64,000 bases of DNA, from positions 302,474 through 366,473 of the forward strand of contig NZ_SLXP01000001.1 of NCBI RefSeq assembly GCF_004343075.1. Reading direction: 5' to 3'. The translations under genes and the position numbers were made by a program. The DNA is from Rhodovulum marinum. Lineage in GTDB: Bacteria; Pseudomonadota; Alphaproteobacteria; Rhodobacterales; Rhodobacteraceae. The notes under the pieces were generated by a model. The model was not told the DNA's origin and ran no database searches. It saw nothing but the letters and a program-made list of their open reading frames with translations. The stretch's first letter is position 1, and the number at the start of each line of letters is the position of its first letter. Positions 43,213 through 52,590 of the stretch are shown in pieces.

Positions 43213-45018
43213 ATGAAACCGAGGCTTCAATCGATCAGGGTGCGTCTTTTCCTGGGCGCCGGCCTCCTGTTCCTGGCGCTGGCGGTCATCCAGGCCGCCG
43301 TCCTGCAACGCCAGTCGGCCGAAGCGATGCGCGCCGCGGCACAGCAGCGGCAGGCCACCTCCTTGCGGATCCTCATCGACCAGTTCGCCTCGGAATTCGA
43401 CGGCATCGACCTTAAAACCGGGCCCGGGGGGCGCGTGGAACGGGCCAGCTGGGCGGCCCTGCCCGAACTGACCGATCACGCGATCATCGACCGGGTCGCC
43501 GCGCTTTCGGGCGAAACCGCGACGCTCTTCGCCTGGGATGCCGCGCGTGGCGATTTCGTGCGCGTGACCACCAACATCCGCAAACCCGATGGCTCCCGCG
43601 CCGTGGGAACGGTGCTGGGGCGGGACAATCCCGTTCACGCCGCGATGATCCGGGGCGAAACCTTTACCGGCGAGGCCACGATCCTGGGCAAGCCCTACCT
43701 GACGATTTACGAACCCATCATCGGACCGGCGGGCAAGGCGATCGGCATCTTCTATGTCGGTATCGACCGCAGCCAGATCGACGCCGCGATCGCCGCGGCC
43801 CGCTATACCAGCCTGGTGCTGTCGGGCCTGCTGATCGCGACCGCGCTGGGGGCGCTGGTGCTGATGCTGCGCGCCATGCTGCGCCCGCTTTCCGACCTGG
43901 GCGCATCCTTCGAACGGATGGCCGGCGGCGATCTGGACGCCCCCGTGCCCCATGCCGGCCGGCCGGACGAGATCGGCGCCATCGCCAGCCGGGCCGATAG
44001 CTTCCGGCAAGAACTGGCCGACGCGCGCCGCCGCGACGAGGACGCAACGCGCCAACGCGAACAAGACAATGCCCGTGTCGTCAGGACATTGTCAGCCGGC
44101 CTGAAACGCCTGGCCGAGGGCGACCTCACGCAAAAGCTCGATGAATGGCTGCCCGAAACCTACAAGGGGCTGCGCATGGATTTCAACGCCACGGTCGATT
44201 CGCTGAACATGCTGATCGGCTCTGTCATCGAGAACGCGCTTGAAATCCGCCGCAACGCCGACGCGATCACCGCCTCGTCCGAAGAGCTGTCGCACCGGAC
44301 CGAGAACCAGGCCGCCACGCTGGAGGAAACCGCCGCCGCGATGGACGAGCTGACCAACAGCGTGAAATCCACCGCCGCCAGCGCCGCCGAGGTCGAGAGC
44401 GTCGTCCAGGGCGCCCACAAGGATGCCGAGCAAAGCAGCCGCGTGGTCCATGATGCCATAGGCGCGATGTCGGACATCAAGAAATCGTCGGACGAGATCA
44501 GCCAGATCATCGGCGTGATCGACGATATCGCCTTCCAGACCAACCTCTTGGCGCTGAACGCCGGTGTCGAGGCCGCGCGCGCGGGCGAGGCCGGGCGCGG
44601 CTTTGCCGTCGTCGCCTCCGAGGTGCGGGGCCTGGCCCAGCGCTCTTCCGAAGCGGCGAATGAAATCAAGACGCTGATCTCGGGCGCGTCGGAACGGGTG
44701 GATTCGGGGGTGTCGCTGGTCAACCGGGCCGGCGACGCGCTGACCGATATCCTTGGCCGGGTAAGCGAGATCACCGGGCTGGTCGGCGGCATCGCGACCA
44801 GCGCCCAGGAACAATCCGTCGGGCTGGGCGAGATCAATATCGGCGTCACCCAGCTTGACCAGGTGACGCAGCAGAACGCCGCGATGGTCGAAGAGATGGC
44901 CGCCGGGGCCGCCACGCTGAACGCGGAGTCGGCCTCGCTGGAACAGCTGGTCGCACGGTTCAGAACCCGGGACAGCGGCAACATGCCCTTCGCGGCCGGC
45001 GGCGCGACGGCCGCCTAG
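43213..45018 (+). CDS. Methyl-accepting chemotaxis protein with periplasmic single-Cache domain
   Basis: 601-aa inner-membrane chemoreceptor. TM1 is about residues 10-30, the periplasmic domain 31-197 ends in the Cache-like [18 protein letters not shown], and TM2 is about 198-218. HAMP is about 219-285 ([20 protein letters not shown]). The signalling domain has the conserved tip [20 protein letters not shown] (from residue 436) and flanking methylation helices. The ligand is unknown. The start has GAGGTG upstream. It sits between a Pho-regulated gene and the glucosylglycerate genes, with no che genes in the window. Confidence 0.92.
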   Translation: MKPRLQSIRVRLFLGAGLLFLALAVIQAAVLQRQSAEAMRAAAQQRQATSLRILIDQFASEFDGIDLKTGPGGRVERASWAALPELTDHAIIDRVAALSGETATLFAWDAARGDFVRVTTNIRKPDGSRAVGTVLGRDNPVHAAMIRGETFTGEATILGKPYLTIYEPIIGPAGKAIGIFYVGIDRSQIDAAIAAARYTSLVLSGLLIATALGALVLMLRAMLRPLSDLGASFERMAGGDLDAPVPHAGRPDEIGAIASRADSFRQELADARRRDEDATRQREQDNARVVRTLSAGLKRLAEGDLTQKLDEWLPETYKGLRMDFNATVDSLNMLIGSVIENALEIRRNADAITASSEELSHRTENQAATLEETAAAMDELTNSVKSTAASAAEVESVVQGAHKDAEQSSRVVHDAIGAMSDIKKSSDEISQIIGVIDDIAFQTNLLALNAGVEAARAGEAGRGFAVVASEVRGLAQRSSEAANEIKTLISGASERVDSGVSLVNRAGDALTDILGRVSEITGLVGGIATSAQEQSVGLGEINIGVTQLDQVTQQNAAMVEEMAAGAATLNAESASLEQLVARFRTRDSGNMPFAAGGATAA

Positions 45019-45028
45019 AGCCGCCGCG

Positions 45029-45043
45029 GGGGTCCGGGACCCC
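45029..45043. terminator. Short hairpin after the chemoreceptor gene
   Basis: GGGGTC CGG GACCCC starting 11 bp after the stop, in the 110-bp gap between convergent genes. No T-run; weak evidence for termination. Nothing else is seen in this gap. Confidence 0.35.
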
Positions 45044-45128
45044 GGCCGCCCGCCGGGCCGGACCGGTTGCACGATGGGTTATCGCGGACCGGGCCCGCGC
45101 ACCGCCGGCCGCCACGGGCCCCGGCGCG

Positions 45129-46349
45129 CTAGCCGTGATCGGCCGCGTCCGCCGCCACCGCCGACAGCATGTCCGACATCAGCGCCGGGTCGGCCGCGTG
45201 CACCCGGTTCCAGGTCGGGATGAACGGCGTCTCGGCGGGGTTGTCCAGGAACACCTGGCCCGCCTCGGTGATGTTGCGGGCGAACAGCTCGATGATGTTC
45301 TCCTCGGCATGCCGGTCCAGGTTCAGCCCGTTCATCCGCGCGTCGTTGTGATAGCATTCCAGCAGGTCCAGCGCCGAGCGGTAATAGGTGGCCTTGAGCG
45401 TGCGGAAGATTTCCTCGGAAAACACCGTGCCGTCGGCGGCCAGCTTGCGGAAGATCGACTTGCAGATGTCGATCGACATTCGCGACAGCCCCGCGCTTGC
45501 ATCCTCTTCGGAGACCGGCTGATGCTTGTGGTCATAGGCATCCGCGATTTCCACCTGGCAGACCGATTGCGGCGCGAGGTTGCGCCACGCCTCGGACAGC
45601 ACGCCGATTTCCAGCCCCCAGTCGGATGGGATGCGCAGGTCGGGCAAGGGCGCGGTGCGCATCGCGAATTCGCCCGACAGCGGGTAGCGGAACGACCGCA
45701 GGTAATCCAGGTAATCACGGTCGCCGATGGTCTTTTTCAGCGCGATCAGCACCGGGCTGACCAACAGCCGGCTGACCCGCCCGTTCAGCTTGCCCGCGCC
45801 GATGCGGGGGTAGAACCCCTTGGCCAGCTGGTAGGGAAAGGCGGGGTTGGCCACCGGATAGATCAGCCGGGCCAGCATGTCGCGCGAGTAGGTGAGGATA
45901 TCGCAATCGTGCAGCGCCAGCACCGCGCTGTCCTTGCAGGCCATGATATAGCCCATGCAGAACCACACGTTGCGCCCCTTGCCCGGTTCGCCGGGGTCCA
46001 GGTTCAGCGCGTCCAGCCGGGCGTGGATGGCCTGCATCCGCGGGCTGTCCTGCCAGATCACCACGTGGTTCTGCGGCAGCCGGCCGAAGAATTCCAGCGC
46101 ATGGGCGTATTGCCCCGCATCGGCCTGGTCCAGCCCGATCACGATGCGGTGCAGATAGGGCACCTCGGCCAGTTCATCCAGGATCGCGGGCAGCGCCTCG
46201 CCCTGCAGTTCCGAGAACAGCGAGGGCAGGATCAGGCTGATCTTGCGGGTCTGGGCGAAGGTCGTCAGCTCGTGCGCCAGCTGTTCGGACGAGGCCGACC
46301 GCAGGTTGTGGAGCGTCGCCACATTTCCGTTCTGGTGAAAGTCCGCCAC
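45129..46349 (-). CDS. gpgS: Glucosyl-3-phosphoglycerate synthase (GT81)
   Basis: Transfers glucose from an NDP-glucose to 3-phosphoglycerate, the first step of glucosylglycerate synthesis (406 aa, cytosolic). ADFHQNGNVATLHNL at the N-terminus, SLILPSLFSEL, and the metal/substrate motif LALHDCDILTY are the GpgS pattern; RSFRYPLSGEFAM and SDWGLEIGVL are also conserved (recollection). GTG start at 46349, 18 bp after its phosphatase partner, so the two form an operon. GT55 mannosyl-3-phosphoglycerate synthases look different. Confidence 0.88.
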   Translation of the reverse strand: MADFHQNGNVATLHNLRSASSEQLAHELTTFAQTRKISLILPSLFSELQGEALPAILDELAEVPYLHRIVIGLDQADAGQYAHALEFFGRLPQNHVVIWQDSPRMQAIHARLDALNLDPGEPGKGRNVWFCMGYIMACKDSAVLALHDCDILTYSRDMLARLIYPVANPAFPYQLAKGFYPRIGAGKLNGRVSRLLVSPVLIALKKTIGDRDYLDYLRSFRYPLSGEFAMRTAPLPDLRIPSDWGLEIGVLSEAWRNLAPQSVCQVEIADAYDHKHQPVSEEDASAGLSRMSIDICKSIFRKLAADGTVFSEEIFRTLKATYYRSALDLLECYHNDARMNGLNLDRHAEENIIELFARNITEAGQVFLDNPAETPFIPTWNRVHAADPALMSDMLSAVAADAADHG

Positions 46350-46367
46350 GCGCCCGATCCCCCCGCC

Positions 46368-47147
46368 TCAGATGCCGCGATCCTTGATAACCCGTTCAAC
46401 GGCCGCGTTCCAACCCTTCGGCCCGGGTGCGTCGATCCGCACGATCCGGCCCTCGGCCTCGCCCGCCAGGGGCGGCAGGGCGGGGCGGTGCGGGTTTGCG
46501 ATGACAAAGCCCAGGTCGGCGCCCTCCAGCATCTCGATATCGTTGGGCGCATCGCCCAGCGCCACCGTGAACGGGGTGCCATAGCGCGCCGCGATCTCGG
46601 CCATGCGGCTGGCCTTGGTGCCGCCGAAGGACAGGGTCAGGAACCGCCCGCCCTCGCGCGCGCCGATCCCCTGCGCGGCCAGCGCGGCCAGGAACGCCTC
46701 TTTCTGGGCGGGCGAGCCGCGCCACAGGCCCGGTTCGGAAAACCGGCGCTGGGCGGCCAGCTCCGCCTCGGCGCGCGGCAGGCCGGTGCGCCGGGCGATC
46801 ATCGCCAGGTCCCAGTCGCCGAACCCCTGGAACGCCGCCCGAAGCGAGGCCGGCAGCCGTTTCAGCACCGCGCGCAACTCGCAATAGCGGCCCGAATCCA
46901 CGGGCGCGCCGGCGCCGGGGTTCAGCACGCCCGCCCCGTTCTCGACGATGGCCGGGCAATCGGCCAGGCCCAGTTCGGCGCGCAGCGGGGCGATCTCGGC
47001 CGCGGTCTTGGACGAGGCCAGCACCACGGGCACCCCCGCCGCGCGCAGATGCGCCAGCGCGGGCGCCGCGGCCTCGTGGGAGTAATCCTCGTGGTCCAGA
47101 AGGGTGCCGTCGAGATCGGTGAAGACAAGAAGGGGTGGTCTCGGCAT
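46368..47147 (-). CDS. gpgP: Glucosyl/mannosyl-3-phosphoglycerate phosphatase (HAD-IIB)
   Basis: Removes phosphate from glucosyl-3-phosphoglycerate to give glucosylglycerate (259 aa). HAD motif I FTDLDGTLLD (nucleophile Asp), motif II VLASSKT, motif III Lys in GGTKASRM and motif IV LGDAPNDIEML. AIVENGAGV and the HAD-IIB cap fit the mannosyl-3-phosphoglycerate phosphatase family. The ATG at 47147 is chosen because motif I begins 8 residues later; the open frame extends further upstream without family features. First gene of the gpgP-gpgS pair. Confidence 0.87.
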   Translation of the reverse strand: MPRPPLLVFTDLDGTLLDHEDYSHEAAAPALAHLRAAGVPVVLASSKTAAEIAPLRAELGLADCPAIVENGAGVLNPGAGAPVDSGRYCELRAVLKRLPASLRAAFQGFGDWDLAMIARRTGLPRAEAELAAQRRFSEPGLWRGSPAQKEAFLAALAAQGIGAREGGRFLTLSFGGTKASRMAEIAARYGTPFTVALGDAPNDIEMLEGADLGFVIANPHRPALPPLAGEAEGRIVRIDAPGPKGWNAAVERVIKDRGI

Positions 47148-47226
47148 CGGGGGGATCCGGGTCGTTCGCACTGTGAACACCCTAGACGCGAGAGGGCCCC
47201 GAAGGCCAGCCCATCCGCCCCTTGAA

Positions 47227-47242
47227 AGCCCGCGCGCGGGCT
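47227..47242. promoter_or_regulatory. Perfect 16-bp palindrome upstream of the exporter operon
   Basis: AGCCCGCGCGCGGGCT, perfectly symmetric, 29 bp before the ATPase gene. A TTGAAA (47222-47227) abuts it and CTTACT/TTACTG follow it, so it would fill a -35/-10 spacer. Candidate operator; a GC-rich hairpin with no regulatory role is the alternative. Confidence 0.4.
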
Positions 47243-47270
47243 GGCTTACTGGATGCGAAGGGGGGCGATC

Positions 47271-47978
47271 ATGGACCGTCCGATCTTTCGAACCGAGGGC
47301 GTGACCAAGGTCTACGACACCGGGGGCGCCAAGGTGCATGCGCTGGCGGGCGTCGACCTGGAACTTTTCGCCGGCGAACTGGCCGTGCTGCTGGGCCCCT
47401 CGGGCAGCGGGAAATCCACGCTTCTGAACATCCTGGGCGGGCTGGACCGGGTCAGTTCGGGCAAGGTCTGGTTCCGCGACCTCGACCTGACCGCGCTGCG
47501 CGACCGGGGGCTGACGCGATACCGGCGCGACCACGTGGGGTTCGTGTTCCAGTTCTACAACCTCGTGCCCAGCCTGAGCGCGCGCGAGAACGTGCAACTG
47601 GTAACCGACGTGGCGCGCGACCCGATGGACCCGGCCGAGGCGCTGGGGCTGGTGGGGCTGTCGCACCGGATCGACCATTTCCCGGCGGAAATGTCGGGCG
47701 GCGAACAGCAGCGCGTGGCCATCGCGCGGGCCATCGCCAAGAGGCCCGAGGTGTTGTTATGCGACGAACCCACCGGCGCGCTGGACAGCAAGACCGGCGT
47801 GCAGGTGCTGGAGGCGCTGAAGGACATCAACGACCGTTTCGGCACCACCACGGTCGTCATCACCCACAACGCCGCGATCCGCAAGATGGCGCACCGGGTC
47901 GTGCGATTCCATGACGGGCGGATCAGCGGGGTCGAGGTGAACGACACCCGCCTGGCCCCGCACGAGATCGCGTGGTGA
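47271..47978 (+). CDS. ABC exporter ATPase (MacB/LolD type)
   Basis: 235-aa ATPase: Walker [11 protein letters not shown]-loop [18 protein letters not shown] (typical of LolD/MacB proteins), signature [15 protein letters not shown], Walker [12 protein letters not shown] and switch His in VITHN. First gene of a three-gene operon with an FtsX-like permease (4 bp gap) and a periplasmic adaptor, like DevBCA/MacAB-type systems. Confidence 0.92.
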   Translation: MDRPIFRTEGVTKVYDTGGAKVHALAGVDLELFAGELAVLLGPSGSGKSTLLNILGGLDRVSSGKVWFRDLDLTALRDRGLTRYRRDHVGFVFQFYNLVPSLSARENVQLVTDVARDPMDPAEALGLVGLSHRIDHFPAEMSGGEQQRVAIARAIAKRPEVLLCDEPTGALDSKTGVQVLEALKDINDRFGTTTVVITHNAAIRKMAHRVVRFHDGRISGVEVNDTRLAPHEIAW

Positions 47979-47982
47979 TCCG

Positions 47983-50346
47983 ATGCAGGCGCTGGATATC
48001 AAGCTGTTGCGCGATTTCCGCCGGCTCTGGGCGCAGGCGCTGGCCATCGCGCTGGTGCTGGGCTGCGGGGTGGCGATCTTCCTGACGTCCTTCGGGATGT
48101 ACAACGCGCTGGAGGACACCCGCGCGGCCTATTACGAACGCAACCGCTTTGCCGACGTGTTCTCGGAAACCCGCCGCGCGCCCGCGACCCTTGCCCCGGA
48201 AATCGCGGCCATCCCCGGCGTGGCCAATGTCGAAACGCGCACCGTGGGCAGCGTGGTCCTGGACATTCCGGGCCGCGTCCGCACCGGGGTGGGCCGCATC
48301 ATCTCGCTGCCGAATGGCGGGCTGCCGCAGCTGAACATCCCGATCCTGCGCGCAGGCCGCCTGCCCGCGCCCGACGCCACGGACGAGGTCGCGGTGAACC
48401 AGCCCTTCGCCGAGGCGAACGGCTTCGTGCCGGGCGACACGCTGCGGGCCAACCTGAACGGGCAGAAACGCAGCCTGACGATTACCGGCACGGTCCTGTC
48501 GCCCGAGTTCATCTATACCATCGGGCCGGGCCAGATGATGCCCGACAACGAGGGCTTCGGCATCCTGTGGATGCCCGAACGCGCGGCGGCGGCCGCCTTC
48601 GACATGACCGGCGCGTTCAACTCGGTCGCCCTCAGCCTGACCCGCGCGGCGAACGCGGCCGAGGTGATCGACCGGCTGGACGACCTGCTTGCCCCCTATG
48701 GCGGGTTCGGCGCCTACGGGCGCGAGACGCAGCTGTCGAACAGCTTCATCGACGCCGAGATCGCGCAGTTGAAGAACCTCGCGCTGGTGCTGCCGCCGGT
48801 CTTTTTCGGCATCTCGGCCTTCCTGGTGAACATGGTGCTGGCGCGGATCATCACGCTGGAACGCGCCGAGATCGGCCTGTTGAAGGCCGTGGGCTATTCC
48901 AACCGCGAGGTCTGCGTGCATTACCTGATGCTTGCCGGCCTGGTGGCGCTGGTGGGCATCCTGATCGGCTTTGCCGCCGGAAGCTGGCTGTCGCACGCGC
49001 TGGCGGTGCTGTATGCCGATTTCTTCGATTTTCCCTACCTGATCTACCGCGTCTCCTACGACGTCTACGTGATCGCGGCGGTCATCGCGCTGGCCGCCGC
49101 CGGTCTGGGGGCGGCGCGCTCGGCGCTGGCCGCCGCGCGGCTGTCGCCCGCCGTCGCGATGCAGCCCCCCGCGCCGCCGCAATTCTCGCGCAGCCTGTTC
49201 GACCGGGCGCTGGCCGCGGCCCGCCTGTCGCAACCCGCGATGATGGTGTTCCGCTCGATCCTGCGCTGGCCGGTGCGCGCGGGGCTGACCACGCTGGGCC
49301 TTGCGCTGGCCGTCGCGGTGATGGTCGCGGCCACCTTCACCGACGACTCGCTGGACGTCATCATGGACCAGGCGTTCTTCCAGTCGAACCGGCAGGACAC
49401 GATGTTGCTGTTTTCCGAGGACCGGCCGGTCTCGGCCATCGAAGAGGTCCGCCGCCTGCCCGGTGTCCTCGCCGTCGAGGGCCAGCTTTACCTGTCGGCC
49501 GAGCTGCGCCATGGCCACCTGTCCAAGCGGGTGGGCATCGAGGCGCGCCCGCCGGGCGCCGACCTGTCGCGCGCCATCGACACGCAGGGCCGCGTCGTCG
49601 CGCCCCCGCCCGGCACGATCCTGTTGTCCGCCCGGCTGGCCGCCGAACTGGGCGCGCGCCCCGGCGACAGCATCGAGGTGGAATTCCTGGGCAACCGGCG
49701 CGAGACGTTCCACCTGCCCGTTGCCGGGCTGGTGACGCAGTATTTCGGCCTGGGCGCCTACATGGATTTCGACACCGTCAACGCGCTGTTCCGGCAGGCC
49801 CCGCAGGTTTCGACCGCCAACATCCTGCTGGACGACGCGCAAGAAGACGCCCTGCACGCGCGGCTGAAGGACATGCCCGGCCTTGCCGGCACGATGATGC
49901 TGACCGAAAGCCGCCGGTCCTTCCAGGACACCATCGCCGAGAACGTGCTGATCATGAACGCGATCTACGCCACCATCGCGGTGCTGATCACGGTGGGCGT
50001 GGCCTATAACGGCGCGCGGGTGCAACTGTCGGAGCGTGCACGCGAACTGGCCAGCCTGCGCATCCTGGGCTTCACCCGCGCCGAGGTCTCGGGCATCCTG
50101 ATGGGTGAAACGCTGGTGCTGGCGCTGGCCGCGCAACCCTTGGGCTGGCTTCTGGGCTGGGCCATCGCCTGGTCGATGACGGCGGGGTTCACCTCGGACC
50201 TGTATTCCATCCCGCTGGTGCTGAAACCCGCCACCTTCGCCCAGGCCAGCCTGGTGGTGCTGACGGCCACGGTTGCGGCGGTGCTGGTGGTGCGGCGGCG
50301 GCTGGACAACCTGGACCTGGTGGCCGTGATGAAGACACGGGAGTGA
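47983..50346 (+). CDS. ABC exporter permease with two FtsX domains
   Basis: 787-aa inner-membrane protein. N-terminal span (WAQALAIALVLGCGVAIFL), large periplasmic MacB-PCD-like domain, then a first FtsX block (residues about 260-380, with LERAEIGLLKAVGYSNREV). A second span and periplasmic domain follow, with a second FtsX block at the C-terminus (LSERARELASLRILGFTRAE). Duplicated LolC/MacB-like architecture. Partner of the ATPase upstream and the adaptor 4 bp downstream. The cargo (lipid, peptide or drug) is unknown. Confidence 0.9.
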   Translation: MQALDIKLLRDFRRLWAQALAIALVLGCGVAIFLTSFGMYNALEDTRAAYYERNRFADVFSETRRAPATLAPEIAAIPGVANVETRTVGSVVLDIPGRVRTGVGRIISLPNGGLPQLNIPILRAGRLPAPDATDEVAVNQPFAEANGFVPGDTLRANLNGQKRSLTITGTVLSPEFIYTIGPGQMMPDNEGFGILWMPERAAAAAFDMTGAFNSVALSLTRAANAAEVIDRLDDLLAPYGGFGAYGRETQLSNSFIDAEIAQLKNLALVLPPVFFGISAFLVNMVLARIITLERAEIGLLKAVGYSNREVCVHYLMLAGLVALVGILIGFAAGSWLSHALAVLYADFFDFPYLIYRVSYDVYVIAAVIALAAAGLGAARSALAAARLSPAVAMQPPAPPQFSRSLFDRALAAARLSQPAMMVFRSILRWPVRAGLTTLGLALAVAVMVAATFTDDSLDVIMDQAFFQSNRQDTMLLFSEDRPVSAIEEVRRLPGVLAVEGQLYLSAELRHGHLSKRVGIEARPPGADLSRAIDTQGRVVAPPPGTILLSARLAAELGARPGDSIEVEFLGNRRETFHLPVAGLVTQYFGLGAYMDFDTVNALFRQAPQVSTANILLDDAQEDALHARLKDMPGLAGTMMLTESRRSFQDTIAENVLIMNAIYATIAVLITVGVAYNGARVQLSERARELASLRILGFTRAEVSGILMGETLVLALAAQPLGWLLGWAIAWSMTAGFTSDLYSIPLVLKPATFAQASLVVLTATVAAVLVVRRRLDNLDLVAVMKTRE

Positions 50347-50350
50347 ACGC

Positions 50351-51571
50351 ATGACGCTGTCGGCACGCAACATCGTCCTGGCCGGGCTGGGCGCGGCGCT
50401 GGTCGCCGGGCTGGTCTACACCGCGTTCCGCACCGACCCGGTGCCCGTCGACCTGCACAGCGTCGCGCGCGGGCCGATGCAGGTCACCGTCAACGCCGAC
50501 GGCAAGACCCGCATCCGCGACATCTACGAGGTCGCCGCGCCACTGACCGGCACCGCGCGCCGCTCGCCGGTCGAGGTGGGCGACCCGGTCACCCGGGGCG
50601 AAACCGTCGTCGCCATCGTAGAACCCACCGCGCCCAGCCTGCTGGACACCCGGTCGCGCATCCAGGCCGAGGCCGCCGTGCGCGAGGCCCAGGCCGCCCG
50701 CGCCCAGGCCGAAAGCGGGCTGAGGAAGGCCGAGGAAGACCTTGCCTATGCCCAAAGCCAGTTCGACCGCGCGCAGGCACTGGTCGATCGCGGCGTGGCC
50801 TCGTTCACCCGGCTGGAGGACGCCACCCAGCAACTGGCCATCGCGCGCGCCGCCCGCGACGCCGCCGCCTCGGGGCTGCAAATGACGCAAAGCGCGCTGG
50901 AGCGCGCCCGCGCCGCCCTGATCCCGCCCGAGGAGGACGCGGCAGGATCGTTCAACGGTGAATGCTGCGTGGCCATTCACGCGCCCATCGACGGCACCGT
51001 GCTGGAGGTCGACGTGATCTCGGAGCGGCCCGTGACCATCGGCACGCGGCTCTTGTCGATCGGGCGGCGCGACGACCTGGAAATCGTCGCCGACCTGCTA
51101 TCGTCGGACGCGGTGCGGCTGACCCCAGGCGACCGCGCGATGGTGGAACGCTGGGGCGGCGACACGGTGATCGAGGCCCGCCTGCGCAAGATCGAGCCCG
51201 TGGCCCGCACCAAGGTTTCGGCCCTCGGGATCGAGGAACAGCGGGTGGATGCGCTGTTCGACATCCTCACCCCGCCCGCGGACCGCCCGGGCCTGGGCGA
51301 AGGTTTCGCCGTGTTCCTGCGCATCGTCGAATGGCAGGACGAGAACGCGCTGCAGGTGCCGCTTTCGGCGCTGTTCCGCCGCGACGGCGGCTGGGCGGTG
51401 TTCACCGTGGCCGACGGCACCGCCACCCTGACCCCGGTCCGGGTCGGCCGCCGCGGCGAGACCACCGCCCAGGTACTGGACGGTATCGCGCCGGGCCAGC
51501 GCGTCATCACCCACCCCTCGGACGAGGTCGGCGACGGCACCCCCGTGGTGGACCGCGCCACGCTGGAATGA
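50351..51571 (+). CDS. HlyD/MacA-type periplasmic adaptor of the ABC exporter
   Basis: 406 aa with an N-terminal membrane anchor (NIVLAGLGAALVAGLVYTAF), biotinyl-lipoyl half-motifs (ARRSPVEVGDPVTRGETV and CVAIHAPIDGTVLEV), an Ala/Glu-rich coiled-coil hairpin between them (about 100-190), and a beta-barrel (from about 230). It links the ABC permease to an outer-membrane channel. No TolC-like gene is adjacent, so a shared TolC is likely. Confidence 0.9.
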   Translation: MTLSARNIVLAGLGAALVAGLVYTAFRTDPVPVDLHSVARGPMQVTVNADGKTRIRDIYEVAAPLTGTARRSPVEVGDPVTRGETVVAIVEPTAPSLLDTRSRIQAEAAVREAQAARAQAESGLRKAEEDLAYAQSQFDRAQALVDRGVASFTRLEDATQQLAIARAARDAAASGLQMTQSALERARAALIPPEEDAAGSFNGECCVAIHAPIDGTVLEVDVISERPVTIGTRLLSIGRRDDLEIVADLLSSDAVRLTPGDRAMVERWGGDTVIEARLRKIEPVARTKVSALGIEEQRVDALFDILTPPADRPGLGEGFAVFLRIVEWQDENALQVPLSALFRRDGGWAVFTVADGTATLTPVRVGRRGETTAQVLDGIAPGQRVITHPSDEVGDGTPVVDRATLE

Positions 51572-51676
51572 CCGGCCCGCGACGCCACGCCGCCCCGGGG
51601 GCGGGACGGGCTGTTACATTCCCGCGCTAGGCGCATGCACGGGGCGGCACGGCCCCAGGCGACACGAGGACCGACC

Positions 51677-52429
51677 ATGACCGACTGGCCCCCCGGCGGG
51701 TCCGACCCGCTGCTGGATGCGCTGCAATCCGACCACCTGCCCGACACGGGCCATGCCGACATGGCCGGGCTTTTGCGCGACCGGCGGCTGGGGCGGGTGG
51801 CGCTGGTCTCCTCCTTCGGGGCGGAAAGCGCGGCGCTTCTGCATTTCGTCACGCGCATCCTGCCCGGCGTGCCGGTGCTGTTCCTCGATACCGGGCGGCA
51901 TTTCCCCGAAACGCTGGCCTATCGCGACGCGCTGGCCGCGCGGCTGGGGCTGAACCTGGTGATCCTGCGGCCCGACCCCGCGCTGATCGGCGCCGAGGAT
52001 GCCGATGGCCGGCTGCACGCGCGCGATCCGAACATGTGCTGCACCCTGCGCAAGACCTTTCCGCTGGCCGACGCGCTGGCGGGGTTCGACACCTGGATTT
52101 CCGGGCGCAAGCGGTACCAGGCGACAACCCGCGCCGCGCTGCCCGCGATCGAACGGGACGGCGCGCATCTCAAGGTGAACCCGCTGGCCTTCTGGTCCGA
52201 GGCCGATGTCGCCGCCTGTTTCGACCGCCACGCCCTGCCCCGGCACCCGCTGGTCGGCCGCGGCTATGCCTCGATCGGCTGTGCGCCCTGCACCCGCCCC
52301 GTCCGCCCCGACGAAGACCCCCGCGCGGGCCGCTGGGCCGACACGCCCGACAAGACCGAATGCGGCATCCACCTGGGCCCCGACGGCCGCTTTGCCCGTG
52401 CTCGCCCCCGGCCGGACAGCCCGCATTAG
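51677..52429 (+). CDS. cysH: Assimilatory APS reductase (CysH, iron-sulfur type)
   Basis: Reduces adenylyl sulfate to sulfite and AMP using thioredoxin (250 aa, cytosolic). SSFGAESAALLHFV (PP-loop-like), LFLDTGRHFPETLAYRD, and the CC...CxxC set in NMCCTLRK and GCAPCTRP that binds a 4Fe-4S cluster, marking the APS rather than PAPS enzyme. The catalytic Cys is in TECGIHL near the C-terminus. Standalone gene; the sulfide oxidation operon follows on the same strand. Confidence 0.93.
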   Translation: MTDWPPGGSDPLLDALQSDHLPDTGHADMAGLLRDRRLGRVALVSSFGAESAALLHFVTRILPGVPVLFLDTGRHFPETLAYRDALAARLGLNLVILRPDPALIGAEDADGRLHARDPNMCCTLRKTFPLADALAGFDTWISGRKRYQATTRAALPAIERDGAHLKVNPLAFWSEADVAACFDRHALPRHPLVGRGYASIGCAPCTRPVRPDEDPRAGRWADTPDKTECGIHLGPDGRFARARPRPDSPH

Positions 52430-52515
52430 CGCGGGCACGCGCGACCGCCTGTCCTTCGTCTTTCCCGTGCAACGTCCCGTGCAATCGCCCGGCGGCGCAA
52501 TTCAAATATGACTCT

Positions 52516-52545
52516 TTGACATAGGTCAGAGATTCTGCGTATACA
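52516..52545 (+). promoter_or_regulatory. Strong sigma70-type promoter of the sqr operon with tandem repeat
   Basis: TTGACA (52516-52521), 18-nt spacer, TATACA (52540-52545). A 10-bp tandem repeat, GCGTATACAG / GCGCATACAC (52537-52556), covers the -10 and could be a regulator site. The segment also resembles a degenerate FNR box (TTGAC ATAG GTCAG). Confidence 0.55.
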
Positions 52546-52590
52546 GGCGCATACACATGCAGGAATTCGAATGTTTAAGGGAGAAATCGC

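Noticed and set aside
52515-52530. FNR box upstream of sqr
   Set aside because: TTGAC-N4-GTCAG misses the final A of the consensus and coincides with a -35 element, so promoter use explains it better.
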